From assembly GCA_029212365.1 (NCBI GenBank), contig JARGOC010000004.1, forward strand, positions 62,001 through 126,000: a stretch of 64,000 nucleotides of DNA, in the 5' to 3' direction. The notes beneath the pieces are model-generated. The model ran no database searches, was not told the DNA's origin, and saw only the letters and a list, made by a program, of their open reading frames with translations. The translations under genes and the position numbers were made by a program. This DNA comes from Roseovarius sp. GTDB taxonomy: Bacteria; Pseudomonadota; Alphaproteobacteria; Rhodobacterales; Rhodobacteraceae. Below are positions 16,120 through 24,904 of the stretch, piece after piece (position 1 is the stretch's first letter; every line of letters starts with the position of its first letter).

Positions 16120-17874
16120 ATGACACGTCAAATGACCGGAGCGAAAATGGTAGTTCAAGCCCTGAAGGATCAGGGTGTGGATGTCGTATTCGGATATCCT
16201 GGCGGCGCTGTGCTACCGATTTATGACGAGGTGTTTCAGCAAAACGACATTCAGCACATTCTTGTTCGTCATGAACAGGGGGCTGTGCATGCCGCCGAAG
16301 GCTATGCCCGCTCGACCGGCAAACCCGGTGTTGTTCTGGTCACCTCTGGACCCGGTGCCACAAATGCGGTGACGGGCCTGACGGATGCGCTGCTGGACAG
16401 TATCCCGATCGTGGTTCTGACCGGTCAGGTGCCGACCTTCATGATCGGCACCGACGCCTTTCAGGAGGCCGACACCGTGGGCATCACCCGCCCCTGCACC
16501 AAGCACAACTGGCTGGTGTCAGACACCTCTGCGCTGGCAGACACCATTCATCAGGCCTTCCATGTGGCCACATCTGGCCGCCCCGGCCCGGTGTTGGTGG
16601 ATATTCCCAAGGATGTGCAGTTTGCCACCTCCGGCTATACGCCCCCCAACAAGGCGCGGGTCAGCCATTATCAGCCCCAGCTCAAGGGCGACATGGAGGC
16701 GATCACCGAACTGGTTGAAGCCCTTGAACAAGCCAAACGCCCGGTCTTTTATACCGGCGGTGGTGTGATCAACTCAGGGCCGGCTGCCAGCCAGCTATTG
16801 CGCGAGTTGGTCGATGCCTCTGGCATTCCTGTCACCTCAACCCTGATGGGGTTGGGCGCCTATCCGGCCAATGGTAAAAACTGGATCGGTATGTTGGGCA
16901 TGCATGGGCTGTATGAGGCCAATATGGCCATGCACGACTGTGATTTGATGATCAACATCGGCGCGCGGTTTGATGACCGTATCACCGGGTTGCTGGATGC
17001 CTTTAGCCCCGGATCAATCAAGGCGCATATTGATATTGACCCCTCCTCGATCAACAAGGTGATCAAGGCCGATATTCCCATTGTCGGTGATATTGCCCAT
17101 GTGCTTGAGGATGTTCTGAAGGTCTGGAAAGCGCGGGGCCGCAAGGTAAACCGCGAGGCGATCCAGAAGTGGTGGGCCACGATTGACGAGTGGAAAAAGG
17201 TCGATTGCCTGGCCTATACGCAAGACAACAAAGCGATCAAACCTCAGCACGCGCTTGCGCGGCTTGAGGCGCTGACCAAGGACCATGACCGCTATATCAC
17301 CACCGAAGTGGGCCAACACCAAATGTGGGCGGCGCAATACCTGCATTTCAATGACCCCAACCGCTGGATGACATCCGGGGGCTTGGGCACCATGGGGTAC
17401 GGGTTTCCGTCGTCCATCGGCGTGCAGATGGCACACCGGGATTCCTTGGTGATCAACGTCGCCGGTGAGGCCTCCTGGCTGATGAACATGCAGGAAATGG
17501 GCACAGCCGTGCAATTCCGCCTGCCGGTGAAACAGTTCATCATGAACAACGAACGCCTCGGCATGGTGCGCCAGTGGCAGGAATTGCTGCACGGCGAGCG
17601 CTATTCCCATAGCTGGTCCGAGGCCCTGCCCGATTTTGTAAAACTGGCCGAGGCCTTTGGCGCCAAGGGTATTCAGTGCAAAGACCCGGCTGATCTGGAT
17701 GATGCGATCCTTGAGATGATCAACCACGACGGCCCGGTTATTATGGATTGTCTGGTGGAAAAGCATGAGAATTGCTTCCCGATGATCCCCTCGGGCGAGC
17801 CGCACAACAAAATGCTGCTGGGTCAGGCCTCGACCAAGGATGCCATCGGCGCCAAAGGCGCGGTGATGGTGTAA
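16120..17874 (+). CDS. ilvI: Acetolactate synthase large subunit
   Basis: This 584-residue thiamine diphosphate enzyme condenses pyruvate (or pyruvate with 2-oxobutyrate) as the first common step of valine, leucine and isoleucine synthesis. The catalytic glutamate (E52) lies in RHEQGAVHAAEG; the FAD/middle domain and the C-terminal ThDP domain follow. The metal-binding GDG motif is altered to AGEASWLMNMQ, with the matching asparagines in FIMNNERLGM; I believe this variant occurs in related bacteria. A GGAG site precedes the ATG at 16120. It is under the leader-peptide attenuator and is followed after 3 bases by a small unknown gene, then ilvN. Confidence 0.97.
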   Translation: MTRQMTGAKMVVQALKDQGVDVVFGYPGGAVLPIYDEVFQQNDIQHILVRHEQGAVHAAEGYARSTGKPGVVLVTSGPGATNAVTGLTDALLDSIPIVVLTGQVPTFMIGTDAFQEADTVGITRPCTKHNWLVSDTSALADTIHQAFHVATSGRPGPVLVDIPKDVQFATSGYTPPNKARVSHYQPQLKGDMEAITELVEALEQAKRPVFYTGGGVINSGPAASQLLRELVDASGIPVTSTLMGLGAYPANGKNWIGMLGMHGLYEANMAMHDCDLMINIGARFDDRITGLLDAFSPGSIKAHIDIDPSSINKVIKADIPIVGDIAHVLEDVLKVWKARGRKVNREAIQKWWATIDEWKKVDCLAYTQDNKAIKPQHALARLEALTKDHDRYITTEVGQHQMWAAQYLHFNDPNRWMTSGGLGTMGYGFPSSIGVQMAHRDSLVINVAGEASWLMNMQEMGTAVQFRLPVKQFIMNNERLGMVRQWQELLHGERYSHSWSEALPDFVKLAEAFGAKGIQCKDPADLDDAILEMINHDGPVIMDCLVEKHENCFPMIPSGEPHNKMLLGQASTKDAIGAKGAVMV

Positions 17875-17877
17875 CCC

Positions 17878-18312
17878 ATGGGGAATCGTGATGCCCATAA
17901 ACCCCGTGATCCTGCTGCCGAAAAGCAGCGTGATCTTGGGCGGCAACGCAAGATTGCGTCCAATGGCTCGGACAAGGCCGCGCGGCGGCATGCCCGCACG
18001 ATCAAGGCCATGGCTAACCGGCACATTCGGCGAAGCGACAAGCAAACCCTGGATGCGGAGTTTGATGAAAGCGCCGATCAGATCAACCTGGATCACGCCC
18101 ATAAACCCCGCCATTGGGGCACCGACAATGCCGCCGAACGCCGTGCACAGAACTCCGACCGCCAAGACTACTATCAACAGATCGGTGGTCGCGATGAAGC
18201 GCAACGCCTGCAATGGGAAGCGGCCCGCGACCGCATTGATAATGTACAGGCGGTAAAATACATCGACGACTTGCTTGAACAGCTTGCCGCCAATAAGAAA
18301 GACAAAGGATAA
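17878..18312 (+). CDS. Hydrophilic hypothetical protein inserted between ilvI and ilvN
   Basis: This 144-residue protein starts 3 bases after ilvI stops and ends 4 bases before ilvN starts, so it is almost certainly read from the ilv transcript. It is extremely hydrophilic, rich in Arg, Lys, Asp, Gln and Ala, with no membrane segment or signal, and probably helical (for example RDEAQRLQWEAARDRID). I recognise no domain. Long open frames overlap it on both strands, but its exact fit between the two ilv genes supports this frame. It might be a partner of the enzyme or unrelated; nothing in the sequence decides this. Confidence 0.7.
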   Translation: MGNRDAHKPRDPAAEKQRDLGRQRKIASNGSDKAARRHARTIKAMANRHIRRSDKQTLDAEFDESADQINLDHAHKPRHWGTDNAAERRAQNSDRQDYYQQIGGRDEAQRLQWEAARDRIDNVQAVKYIDDLLEQLAANKKDKG

Positions 18313-18316
18313 CACC

Positions 18317-18877
18317 ATGTCAGCGCTCAAAATCAAAAAAGGTGCCAACAAGCATTCCGCCTATAATCTGCGACCCACGTTCTCGGATGTGGTGGAGCGG
18401 CACACATTGGCGGTGATTGTAGATAATGAACCGGGTGTTCTGGCGCGGGTGATTGGCCTGTTTGCCGGGCGTGGCTATAACATCGACAGCCTGACCGTGG
18501 CCGAAATTGATCACCTTGGTCACCAGTCACGCATCACCATCGTCACCACCGGCACGCCGCAAGTGATCGAACAGATCAAGGCACAGTTGGGCCGTATCGT
18601 GGTGGTGCATGAGGTGCATGACCTCACTGTTGAGGGCCGCTCGGTTGAGCGGGAACTGGCGCTGCTCAAGGTCGAAGGTGAAGGTGACAAACGGGTCGAG
18701 GCCCTGCGGCTGGCGGATATTTTCCGCGCCAATGTGGTGGACAGCACGCTCGATAGCTTTGTGTTTGAAATCACCGGCACGCCTGAAAAAGTCGATGCGT
18801 TTGCTGATCTCATGCGCCCCTTGGGCCTTGTGGATATGGCCCGTACCGGTGTGGCGGCATTGCCGCGCGGCGTATAA
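18317..18877 (+). CDS. ilvN: Acetolactate synthase regulatory small subunit
   Basis: This 186-residue protein carries an N-terminal ACT domain (about residues 30-105; HTLAVIVDNEPGVLARVIGL, then GYNIDSLTV) followed by the C-terminal ALS small-subunit domain. It binds valine and gives feedback inhibition and higher activity to the large subunit. A basic 25-residue N-terminal extension precedes the ACT domain. The ATG at 18317 has AAAGGA upstream. It completes the ilvI-unknown-ilvN unit; ilvC is not adjacent in the window. Confidence 0.96.
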   Translation: MSALKIKKGANKHSAYNLRPTFSDVVERHTLAVIVDNEPGVLARVIGLFAGRGYNIDSLTVAEIDHLGHQSRITIVTTGTPQVIEQIKAQLGRIVVVHEVHDLTVEGRSVERELALLKVEGEGDKRVEALRLADIFRANVVDSTLDSFVFEITGTPEKVDAFADLMRPLGLVDMARTGVAALPRGV

Positions 18878-19006
18878 GCTAAACAACGCAGAGCGGGGTG
18901 AACCGGCGCCGACTAGATCGTTTCGCCTGGTTTGACCTCGCTCAAGGCCACCTGCACAGAATTGTAATATCATACCTCTAATTCAAGTAAATTTGAGGGA
19001 AAAACT

Positions 19007-19414
19007 ATGTATACGAATATTCTGTTACCCGTTGTTTTCGACAAAGATCACGACACCGAAGTCTCTTTTCAGATCGCGCGCGCGCTTGCTGCAAAGGATG
19101 CCAAGTTTACTCTGGTGCATGTGATGGAAAACATCCCGTCCTATGCCGCAGTTGAGATCCCCGAACAGGTGTTTGTCGACAGGCGTGCAGAAGCAGACGA
19201 AAATCTCAACGCCATGGCGCAAAAACTGCCCGGTGCATCATCCACCCTTATTTCTGGCCATGCCGGGCGGGCGATCGTACAATACGCCAATGATCATGAC
19301 ATTGATTGCATCATACTGGCCTCGCACAAGCCCGGACTTGAGAACTTTTTCCTTGGCTCCACCGCTGATCGCGTGGTGCGTCACGCCAAATGTGCCGTAC
19401 ATGTGATCCGGTAA
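19007..19414 (+). CDS. Universal stress protein, UspA family
   Basis: This 135-residue single-domain protein begins MYTNILLPVVFDKDHDTEVS, typical for UspA, and ends with the AHVIR-like CAVHVIR strand. The ATP-binding pattern (G-2x-G-9x-G-S) appears in degenerate form as GHAGRAIVQYANDHDIDCIILASHKPGLENFFLGSTADRV (split over about residues 85-125). The family aids survival under stress; exact function varies. GAGGGA lies 8 bases before the ATG. It has its own promoter region of about 130 bases after ilvN. Confidence 0.92.
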   Translation: MYTNILLPVVFDKDHDTEVSFQIARALAAKDAKFTLVHVMENIPSYAAVEIPEQVFVDRRAEADENLNAMAQKLPGASSTLISGHAGRAIVQYANDHDIDCIILASHKPGLENFFLGSTADRVVRHAKCAVHVIR

Positions 19415-19532
19415 AGGCCGGACAGTTGCACGCACTCCTTGGTCGCAGACATGCAAAACGCGTCGCAGATTGACGGGTAGACGAAGCAAAAACTTGTTTA
19501 GGTGGTCGCATCATCCGTCAGGAGCGACTGCC

Positions 19533-20699
19533 ATGACCCCTCAGCTAACTGATCTTTCCGGCGTCTGCAGCACCGTGGACAAGGCCAATGGCCTGCCCAA
19601 TGCCCACTATATAGATGAGGCGGTTTTTCAGGAGGAAAAGCACGCCCTATTGTTCAGCCAATGGGCCGGGCTGGCGGTGGCTGCTGATGTGCCTGCCCCC
19701 GGTGATGCCAAGCCAATCGAATTCTTGGGCATGCCGTTGTTGCTGCTGCGCGACAACGATGGTGAAGTGCGTGTCTTTCAAAACATATGCCGCCACCGGG
19801 GCATGATCCTTGTGGAAGAGCCGCGCAAGATCGAAGGCGCCATTCGTTGCCCCTATCATTCGTGGTGCTATTCAACCAAGGGCAAGCTGGTTTCAACACC
19901 CCATGTGGGCGGGCCGGGCCATAACACCCACGACAGCATTGATCGTGATACTTTGGGCCTGAATGAGGTGCGCAGCCACATCTGGCGCGATGTGGTGTGG
20001 ATCAACGTCTCTGGCGATGCGCCCGCCTTTGAAGAGGTGCATGCCGATTTGATGCAACGCTGGTCTGACTTTGAAAAACCGCTTTATCATGGCGGCGCGG
20101 ACAGCCAATTTCAGCTGGGGGTCAAAACCAACTGGAAACTGGCAGTTGAAAACTACTGTGAAAGCTATCATTTGCCTTGGGTGCATCCCGGCCTGAACAG
20201 CTATTCACGGCTTGAGGATCACTATCATATTGAAAACCCCGGCCAATATTCGGGCCAGGGCACCATGGTTTATCGCCAACTCAGGGGCGAGGCCGGAAAT
20301 GTGTTTCCTGATTTCAACGGCGTTGGCGACAAATGGGATGAGCAGGCAGAATATATCGCCGTCTACCCCAATGTGTTGCTGGGTGTGCACCGTGATCATT
20401 CCTACGCCATCCTGCTTGAGGCGAAATCCACCGAAGAGACATTGGAACATGTGCACCTTTATTATTCCGTGCCAGACACTGACGCGCACCTGCGGGCGAA
20501 AAACTCAGCGCTCTGGAAGGATGTGTTTGAGGAAGACATCTTTGTTGTCGAAGGCATGCAAAAAGGCCGCCATGTTCCGGGTTTTGACGGCGGGCGGTTT
20601 TCGCCCGTGATGGACAGCCCCACCCATTGTTTTCATGATTGGGTGGCCCGCAAACTGTTGACCCACCGTGCACAAACGCAGGCGCAGGCCGCTGAATGA
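19533..20699 (+). CDS. Rieske non-haem iron aromatic-ring-hydroxylating-type oxygenase, alpha subunit
   Basis: This 388-residue protein has a Rieske [2Fe-2S] centre with ligands C86/H88 (CRHRG) and C106/H109 (CPYHSW), then a catalytic domain with the mononuclear iron motif NWKLAVENYCESYHLPWVH (two histidines four residues apart). Relatives include choline/glycine-betaine, stachydrine and other quaternary-amine demethylating oxygenases as well as aromatic dioxygenases. The substrate cannot be named, and no reductase gene is adjacent, so it must use a partner encoded elsewhere. The ATG at 19533 has CAGGAG upstream. It overlaps the next small gene by 4 bases. Confidence 0.92.
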   Translation: MTPQLTDLSGVCSTVDKANGLPNAHYIDEAVFQEEKHALLFSQWAGLAVAADVPAPGDAKPIEFLGMPLLLLRDNDGEVRVFQNICRHRGMILVEEPRKIEGAIRCPYHSWCYSTKGKLVSTPHVGGPGHNTHDSIDRDTLGLNEVRSHIWRDVVWINVSGDAPAFEEVHADLMQRWSDFEKPLYHGGADSQFQLGVKTNWKLAVENYCESYHLPWVHPGLNSYSRLEDHYHIENPGQYSGQGTMVYRQLRGEAGNVFPDFNGVGDKWDEQAEYIAVYPNVLLGVHRDHSYAILLEAKSTEETLEHVHLYYSVPDTDAHLRAKNSALWKDVFEEDIFVVEGMQKGRHVPGFDGGRFSPVMDSPTHCFHDWVARKLLTHRAQTQAQAAE

Positions 20700-20911
20700 G
20701 TGCCGCCTTAGATACCGCCATGATCGCAGCACACGCAGCACATGATCAGGGCGCATTGATCCGGCTTTACACACAGGCCGCGCATGAGGCCAACACCAAT
20801 GACGCGGCCTGTTTTTACCTGACACATGCCTATGTATTTGCCCTTGAGGCCGGTGCCCCCGAGGCCCCTGCCCTGCATGCCCGCCTAAAGAAACATGGGC
20901 GCGAGGCCTGA
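20696..20911 (+). CDS. Small hypothetical protein, coupled to the Rieske oxygenase
   Basis: A 71-residue alanine- and histidine-rich, probably all-helical protein whose ATG overlaps the oxygenase stop in ATGA. The sequence suggests a short repeat-helix (TPR-like) hairpin: LIRLYTQAAHEAN then ACFYLTHAYVFALEAG. I cannot assign a function. Overlap with the oxygenase gene suggests translational coupling and perhaps an accessory role. A copy of the dispersed intergenic repeat follows it. Confidence 0.75.
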   Translation: MSAALDTAMIAAHAAHDQGALIRLYTQAAHEANTNDAACFYLTHAYVFALEAGAPEAPALHARLKKHGREA

Positions 20912-20929
20912 GCCGCATATTTGCGAAGT

Positions 20930-20966
20930 TGCATCTTTTGGCCAAAAACTTCCCCGCCTGAGGCAT
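20930..20966 (+). repeat. Dispersed intergenic repeat, divergent copy
   Basis: TTGCATCTTTTGGCCAAAAA continues into ACTTCCCCGCCTGAGGC. It aligns with the copy at 24855 over the CATCTTT, AAA-ACTTC and CCGCC-GAGGC blocks. It lies 19 bases after a stop codon. The TTTTGGCCAAAA core is itself a palindrome with outer GAAGT/ACTTC pairing, so it may also end transcription. Confidence 0.55.
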
Positions 20967-21021
20967 GACCTCTTTCACATCGCCCGCATCCTTTGTACGA
21001 CAGGATCAAAGAGGACGGCGA

Positions 21022-21882
21022 ATGATCTATCAAAGCGCACAAGACTGGCAAGATGCCCCGCATAAGCGGGTGCTCTTTTATGGAATGTCGGGGCTGGGAA
21101 AGACCCATGTTTCAAACATGTTGCGCGCGCAAGGTGACTGGTTTCACTATTCCATAGATTACCGCATCGGCACCCATTACCTGGGCGAACGCATTGCCGA
21201 CAATGCGAAATCCCACGCCATGAAAGTCCCCTTTCTGCGTGATCTGTTGATGAGCGACAGCATTTACATTGGCTCAAATATCACCTTCAACAATCTGGCG
21301 CCCGTGTCCTCGTGGCTGGGCAAGCCCGGTGACAGCGCCAAAGGTGGAATGGCCATTGCGGAATACACCAAACGTCAGCACCAGTTTCGCAAGTCCGAAA
21401 TTGGCGCCCTGCGTGACACCAGCTATTTCATTGAACGCGCGCAATCGCTTTATGGCTATCCACATTTCATCTGCGATACCGGCGGGTCTATCTGCGAATG
21501 GGTCGATGGGGATGATCCCGATGACAGCCTGCTGCAAGATCTGTCACAGCATTGTTTGCTTGTGCTGATCAAGGGCGACGAGGCCCACACTCAGGAACTT
21601 ATCCGCCGCTTTGATAAAGCCCCCAAACCCATGGCCTATCAGCCCGAATTTCTGCTTCAGGCCTGGAACGACTACCTGGCCGAGGCCGGTGTGGCGCAAG
21701 ACAAGGTTGACCCCGATGCCTTTATCCGCTGGACCTATGCCCGTGCCCTCGCCCATCGTGCCCCGCGCTATGGGGCGATGGAGAAATGGGGCGTAAGCGT
21801 CACCGCCGATGAAATAGCCGCTGTCAGCTCCGCACCCGAATTTGAAATGCTGATAGCCAACGCCCTTGCGCGGCGCGGCTAG
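21022..21882 (+). CDS. P-loop ATPase/kinase-like protein of unknown function
   Basis: This 286-residue protein has a clear Walker A motif GMSGLGKT at residues 21-28 following a hydrophobic strand (KRVLFY). FICDTGGSICEW near the middle may act as the Walker B/acidic strand. The remaining sequence is rich in aromatic and histidine residues and matches no kinase I know. I chose the ATG at 21022, with GAGGA upstream, over the earlier start at 20965, because the repeat element lies directly before the latter. It ends 39 bases before metA on the same strand and may be co-transcribed. Confidence 0.8.
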   Translation: MIYQSAQDWQDAPHKRVLFYGMSGLGKTHVSNMLRAQGDWFHYSIDYRIGTHYLGERIADNAKSHAMKVPFLRDLLMSDSIYIGSNITFNNLAPVSSWLGKPGDSAKGGMAIAEYTKRQHQFRKSEIGALRDTSYFIERAQSLYGYPHFICDTGGSICEWVDGDDPDDSLLQDLSQHCLLVLIKGDEAHTQELIRRFDKAPKPMAYQPEFLLQAWNDYLAEAGVAQDKVDPDAFIRWTYARALAHRAPRYGAMEKWGVSVTADEIAAVSSAPEFEMLIANALARRG

Positions 21883-21921
21883 TCGCCTATCTATTTCACA
21901 ACACTCAAGAAAGTCAGATCG

Positions 21922-22845
21922 ATGCCCATCAAGATCCCCGCCAACCTGCCCGCCTATGACGTGTTGACGCGTGAAGGTGTGATGGTGATGGACGAGGATC
22001 AGGCGGCCCGTCAGGACATCCGCCCGTTGCGCATTGCGCTGCTCAATCTGATGCCCAAGAAGATCCAGACGGAAAACCAGTTTGCCCGGCTGATTGGGGC
22101 CACCCCCTTGCAGATCGACTTTGCCTTGATCCGCATGACCGAGCATCGCACCCGCAACACCGCCGCTGAGCATATGAAGAGCTTTTATCGCCCGTTCTCG
22201 GATGTTCTGGCCTCGGGTGAAAAATTTGACGGGCTGATCATTACCGGCGCCCCGATTGAGCGCCTCGATTTCACAGACGTCACCTATTGGGACGAATTGC
22301 GCCGCGTGTTCGACTGGACCCAAACCCATGTGCATTCCACCTTTGGTGTGTGCTGGGGCGGGATGGGCATGATCAATCACTTCCACGGCGTAAATAAGCA
22401 TATATTGGATGCCAAGGCCTTTGGCTGTTTTCGCCATCGCAACATGGCGCCTGCCTCGCCCTATCTGCGTGGGTTTTCGGATGAATGTGTGATCCCCGTC
22501 AGCCGCTGGACCGAAATGCGCCAGTCTGAGATTGATGCCGCCACCGGTCTCACCACTCTGCTGGCCAGTGACGAAGCAGGCCCTTGCCTGGTGCAAGATG
22601 CAACGCATAACGCGCTCTATATCTTTAACCATCTGGAATATGACAGCGGCACGCTGAAACAAGAATATGACCGCGATGTTGAGACAGGCACTCCGATCAA
22701 TGTGCCATGCAACTATTATCCCAATGATGATCCATCGCAGCCACCACAAAACCGTTGGCGCAGTCACGCACATCTGCTTTATGGCAACTGGTTGAACGAG
22801 ATATACCAAACGACCCCCTTTGGCCTGCATTCCGGCAAGAGTTAA
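21922..22845 (+). CDS. metAA: Homoserine O-acyltransferase MetA, probably acetyl-CoA specific
   Basis: This 307-residue enzyme activates homoserine for methionine synthesis. The catalytic cysteine is C144 (FGVCWGGMG), with H237 and E239 in FNHLEYD, and [13 protein letters not shown] is the family signature. After GLIITGAP the specificity position is glutamate (E113, GAPIERL), where E. coli has glycine. Published work on MetA enzymes links glutamate here to acetyl-CoA rather than succinyl-CoA use, so homoserine O-acetyltransferase is the better name. The ATG at 21922 has a weak AAGAAAG upstream. The 39-base gap to the ATPase gene leaves no room for a SAM riboswitch, and none was recognised. 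Confidence 0.94.
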   Translation: MPIKIPANLPAYDVLTREGVMVMDEDQAARQDIRPLRIALLNLMPKKIQTENQFARLIGATPLQIDFALIRMTEHRTRNTAAEHMKSFYRPFSDVLASGEKFDGLIITGAPIERLDFTDVTYWDELRRVFDWTQTHVHSTFGVCWGGMGMINHFHGVNKHILDAKAFGCFRHRNMAPASPYLRGFSDECVIPVSRWTEMRQSEIDAATGLTTLLASDEAGPCLVQDATHNALYIFNHLEYDSGTLKQEYDRDVETGTPINVPCNYYPNDDPSQPPQNRWRSHAHLLYGNWLNEIYQTTPFGLHSGKS

Positions 22846-22992
22846 GGATCAGGTTTTTCTTGGGTACCTGGCCCCTCTTGGAAGGCCACCCCTCTACCGC
22901 GCTGGCAGCTGCGCTTGAATGCTCAGCTACGTGATCCGCATTTGCATCACATCCTCTAACACCCCATAGTGACCCCAAAAAAGGAGAGGCCC

Positions 22993-23862
22993 ATGGAGCT
23001 TCCATTTGACGGCGCGATCAGCACCTATTTTGAGTCTGAAGCCCCCGAAGACGTGCGCAATGCGATCAAGCGCTCTGACAAGGGAGATATTCTGTCAACG
23101 GCCTATCCACATAGCGAACGGATGCCGCGCAAAGCCTATGAGAAAGAGATGTTGGCCCTGCATATTGAACTGGTGAAAATGCAGGCCTGGGCCAAGGAAA
23201 CCGGCGCGCGTATCGCCATCGTGTTTGAGGGCCGCGATGCGGCTGGAAAAGGCGGTACAATCAAACGCTTCCGGGAAAATCTTAATCCTCGGGGGGCGCG
23301 GGTTGTTGCCCTGTCAAAACCCTCGGATGTAGAAAAAACACAGTGGTATTTCCAGCGCTACATTGATCACTTGCCAGCCGGCGGCGAGATCGTGTTTTTT
23401 GACCGCTCCTGGTACAATCGCGGTGTCGTGGAAAAGGTGTTTGGCTTTTGTGATGACGAGCAGCGCGCGCATTTTTTCACCCAGACGCCTGACTTTGAAA
23501 AAATGCTGGTGGACGAAGGTATTCACCTGTTCAAATTCTGGCTTAACGTTGGGCGGGCCGAACAATTGCGTCGCTTTATGAAACGTGAAAGCGACCCGTT
23601 GAAACAATGGAAACTCAGCTGGATCGACGTGGAAGGCCTGAAGAAATGGGATGCCTACACCACCGCAATTGGCGAAACATTTGAGCACTCCCACACCGAT
23701 CACGCCCCCTGGACCATCATCCGCTCAGACGACAAACGCCGTGCGCGTCTGGCGGCCATGCGCCAGGTTCTGACCTCGCTGGAGTACACGCGCAAAGATG
23801 CCCATGCCATCGGCCAGATTGATAGCGCCGTCTCAGGCGGGCCCGAGGTTTGGGATGGCTAA
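22993..23862 (+). CDS. ppk2: Polyphosphate kinase 2
   Basis: This 289-residue class I PPK2 transfers phosphate between polyphosphate and nucleoside diphosphates (usually making GTP or ATP). Walker A is [11 protein letters not shown] at residues 79-89, and the Walker B/lid motif is [10 protein letters not shown] at 136-144. The C-terminal lid region with [10 protein letters not shown] is present. AAGGAGAG lies 6 bases before the ATG at 22993. It overlaps the downstream TetR gene by 8 bases, so the regulator may be co-expressed with it. A 147-base gap from metA holds its promoter. Confidence 0.96.
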   Translation: MELPFDGAISTYFESEAPEDVRNAIKRSDKGDILSTAYPHSERMPRKAYEKEMLALHIELVKMQAWAKETGARIAIVFEGRDAAGKGGTIKRFRENLNPRGARVVALSKPSDVEKTQWYFQRYIDHLPAGGEIVFFDRSWYNRGVVEKVFGFCDDEQRAHFFTQTPDFEKMLVDEGIHLFKFWLNVGRAEQLRRFMKRESDPLKQWKLSWIDVEGLKKWDAYTTAIGETFEHSHTDHAPWTIIRSDDKRRARLAAMRQVLTSLEYTRKDAHAIGQIDSAVSGGPEVWDG

Positions 23863-24472
23863 ACGCGGCTATCATCACGGCAATCTGCGTCAGGCCTTGA
23901 TCGAGGCCGCACTCGCGCTGATTGAGGCGAAAGGCCCAACAGGGTTTACCCTGTCCGAGGCGGCCAAGCAGGCAGGCGTCACCCCGGCGGCAGTCTATCG
24001 CCATTTTGCCGGGCGCGAGGATCTGATCGCCGAAGCCGCACGTCAAGGGTATGAGATTTTTGCCGATGTGATGCAATTTGCCTATGACAAAGGGCAGCCC
24101 TCGGCGCTGGCGTCATTTGAGGCCACAGGGCGGGCTTACCTCGCCTTTGCCCGCAAATATCCGGGCCATTATATTGCGATGTTTGAATCCGGTATTTCGG
24201 TCAACCGCACGCCTGAACTGGCCGCCGTATCGGCCCGCGCCCGCGACGTTCTGGAACGTGCGGCCACGGACCTCAGTCAGCATATTCCACCTGAAAAACG
24301 CCCGCCTGCGTCTATGTTCTCGGCTCACATCTGGGCGTTAAGCCACGGTGTGGTCGAACTTTTTGCGCGTAACTCTCCGGGCACAAACGCGCCGTTTTCA
24401 CCCGAGGATTTGTTGGAAAGCGGGATTGGCGTTTACCTGCGGGGGCTGGGGTTGGTGGCGCCGGATGAGTGA
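23855..24472 (+). CDS. TetR/AcrR family transcriptional regulator
   Basis: This 205-residue protein has an N-terminal TetR helix-turn-helix ([18 protein letters not shown], then [17 protein letters not shown], residues 3-55) and a C-terminal ligand/dimer domain of the WHG type (around LWALSHG-like [12 protein letters not shown]). The ATG at 23855 lies inside the ppk2 end, giving an 8-base overlap; an earlier frame-compatible start at 23798 would lie deeper in ppk2. It probably regulates its own operon or a lipid/acyl-related gene; the target is unknown. The next gene overlaps its stop. Confidence 0.9.
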   Translation: MAKRGYHHGNLRQALIEAALALIEAKGPTGFTLSEAAKQAGVTPAAVYRHFAGREDLIAEAARQGYEIFADVMQFAYDKGQPSALASFEATGRAYLAFARKYPGHYIAMFESGISVNRTPELAAVSARARDVLERAATDLSQHIPPEKRPPASMFSAHIWALSHGVVELFARNSPGTNAPFSPEDLLESGIGVYLRGLGLVAPDE

Positions 24473-24854
24473 TCCTGATCACTTCACCCGTGCTAAAAAA
24501 TTCTTTCAGATGATCTGGCTGGATGGGTGGTTCCTAGGAGGAGCATTTGTGGCCTTGCTCATTGTGCTCGCCGCGACATGGGCCCTAAACTTCAATCCAG
24601 AGAGGCACCGCCGAGACGGTTTTGTTATTGCTGACGTGTTATCCGTCTTTGATGCAAGCTCCAAAACCAGAAGGCGGCTTTGGGTGCAGCTACACCTTCC
24701 TGACGGCTCACTACACGCACTACCTGTCGGGTCTACTGCTGCGTTGGGTGGTATCGCTGAACAAGCCTGCCTCGAACGGCACAGATTCGACAGCGGCTCT
24801 TCGCAATACCGCCTCACGCGATGGGAACATTGCCAACCGGGTAGCGCCGAGTGA
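24465..24854 (+). CDS. Small membrane protein of unknown function
   Basis: A 129-residue protein starting at the ATG at 24465, which overlaps the TetR stop by 8 bases. One membrane helix is predicted at about residues 21-41 (GWFLGGAFVALLIVLAATWAL), with a soluble C-terminal domain containing a beta-rich WVQLHLPDGSLHALPVGS. No family was recognised. The overlapping arrangement ppk2-tetR-this gene suggests a single transcript. A copy of the dispersed repeat follows immediately after the stop. Confidence 0.62.
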   Translation: MSDPDHFTRAKKFFQMIWLDGWFLGGAFVALLIVLAATWALNFNPERHRRDGFVIADVLSVFDASSKTRRRLWVQLHLPDGSLHALPVGSTAALGGIAEQACLERHRFDSGSSQYRLTRWEHCQPGSAE

Positions 24855-24897
24855 CTTCGGCTTTCATCTTTCCACAAATACTTCCGCCGGAGGCTCC
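24855..24897 (+). repeat. Dispersed intergenic repeat copy
   Basis: CTTCGGCTTTCATCTTTCC continues to ACAAATACTTCCGCCGGAGG, directly after a stop codon and before the convergent CatB-like gene. The core GGCTT-CATCTTTCC-AAATACTT matches both arms at 3860-3948 and the copy at 33786. Confidence 0.7.
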
Positions 24898-24904
24898 TGC
24901 CCTG

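Noticed and set aside
17014..18351. 445-codon open frame on the minus strand opposite ilvI/ilvN
   Set aside because: It is antisense to clearly recognisable acetolactate synthase genes, has no ribosome binding site and no family resemblance; GC-rich DNA gives long antisense frames.
21883..21921. Possible SAM-II riboswitch before metA
   Set aside because: The gap is only 39 bases and lacks the pseudoknot pattern.
21544..22830. 428-codon minus-strand frame opposite metA and the P-loop gene
   Set aside because: Shadow of metA; no domain and no ribosome site.
22931..22950. Short hairpin GTGAT...ATCAC before ppk2 considered as a riboswitch or Pho box
   Set aside because: Only five outer pairs with a bulge and no known riboswitch or Pho-box pattern.
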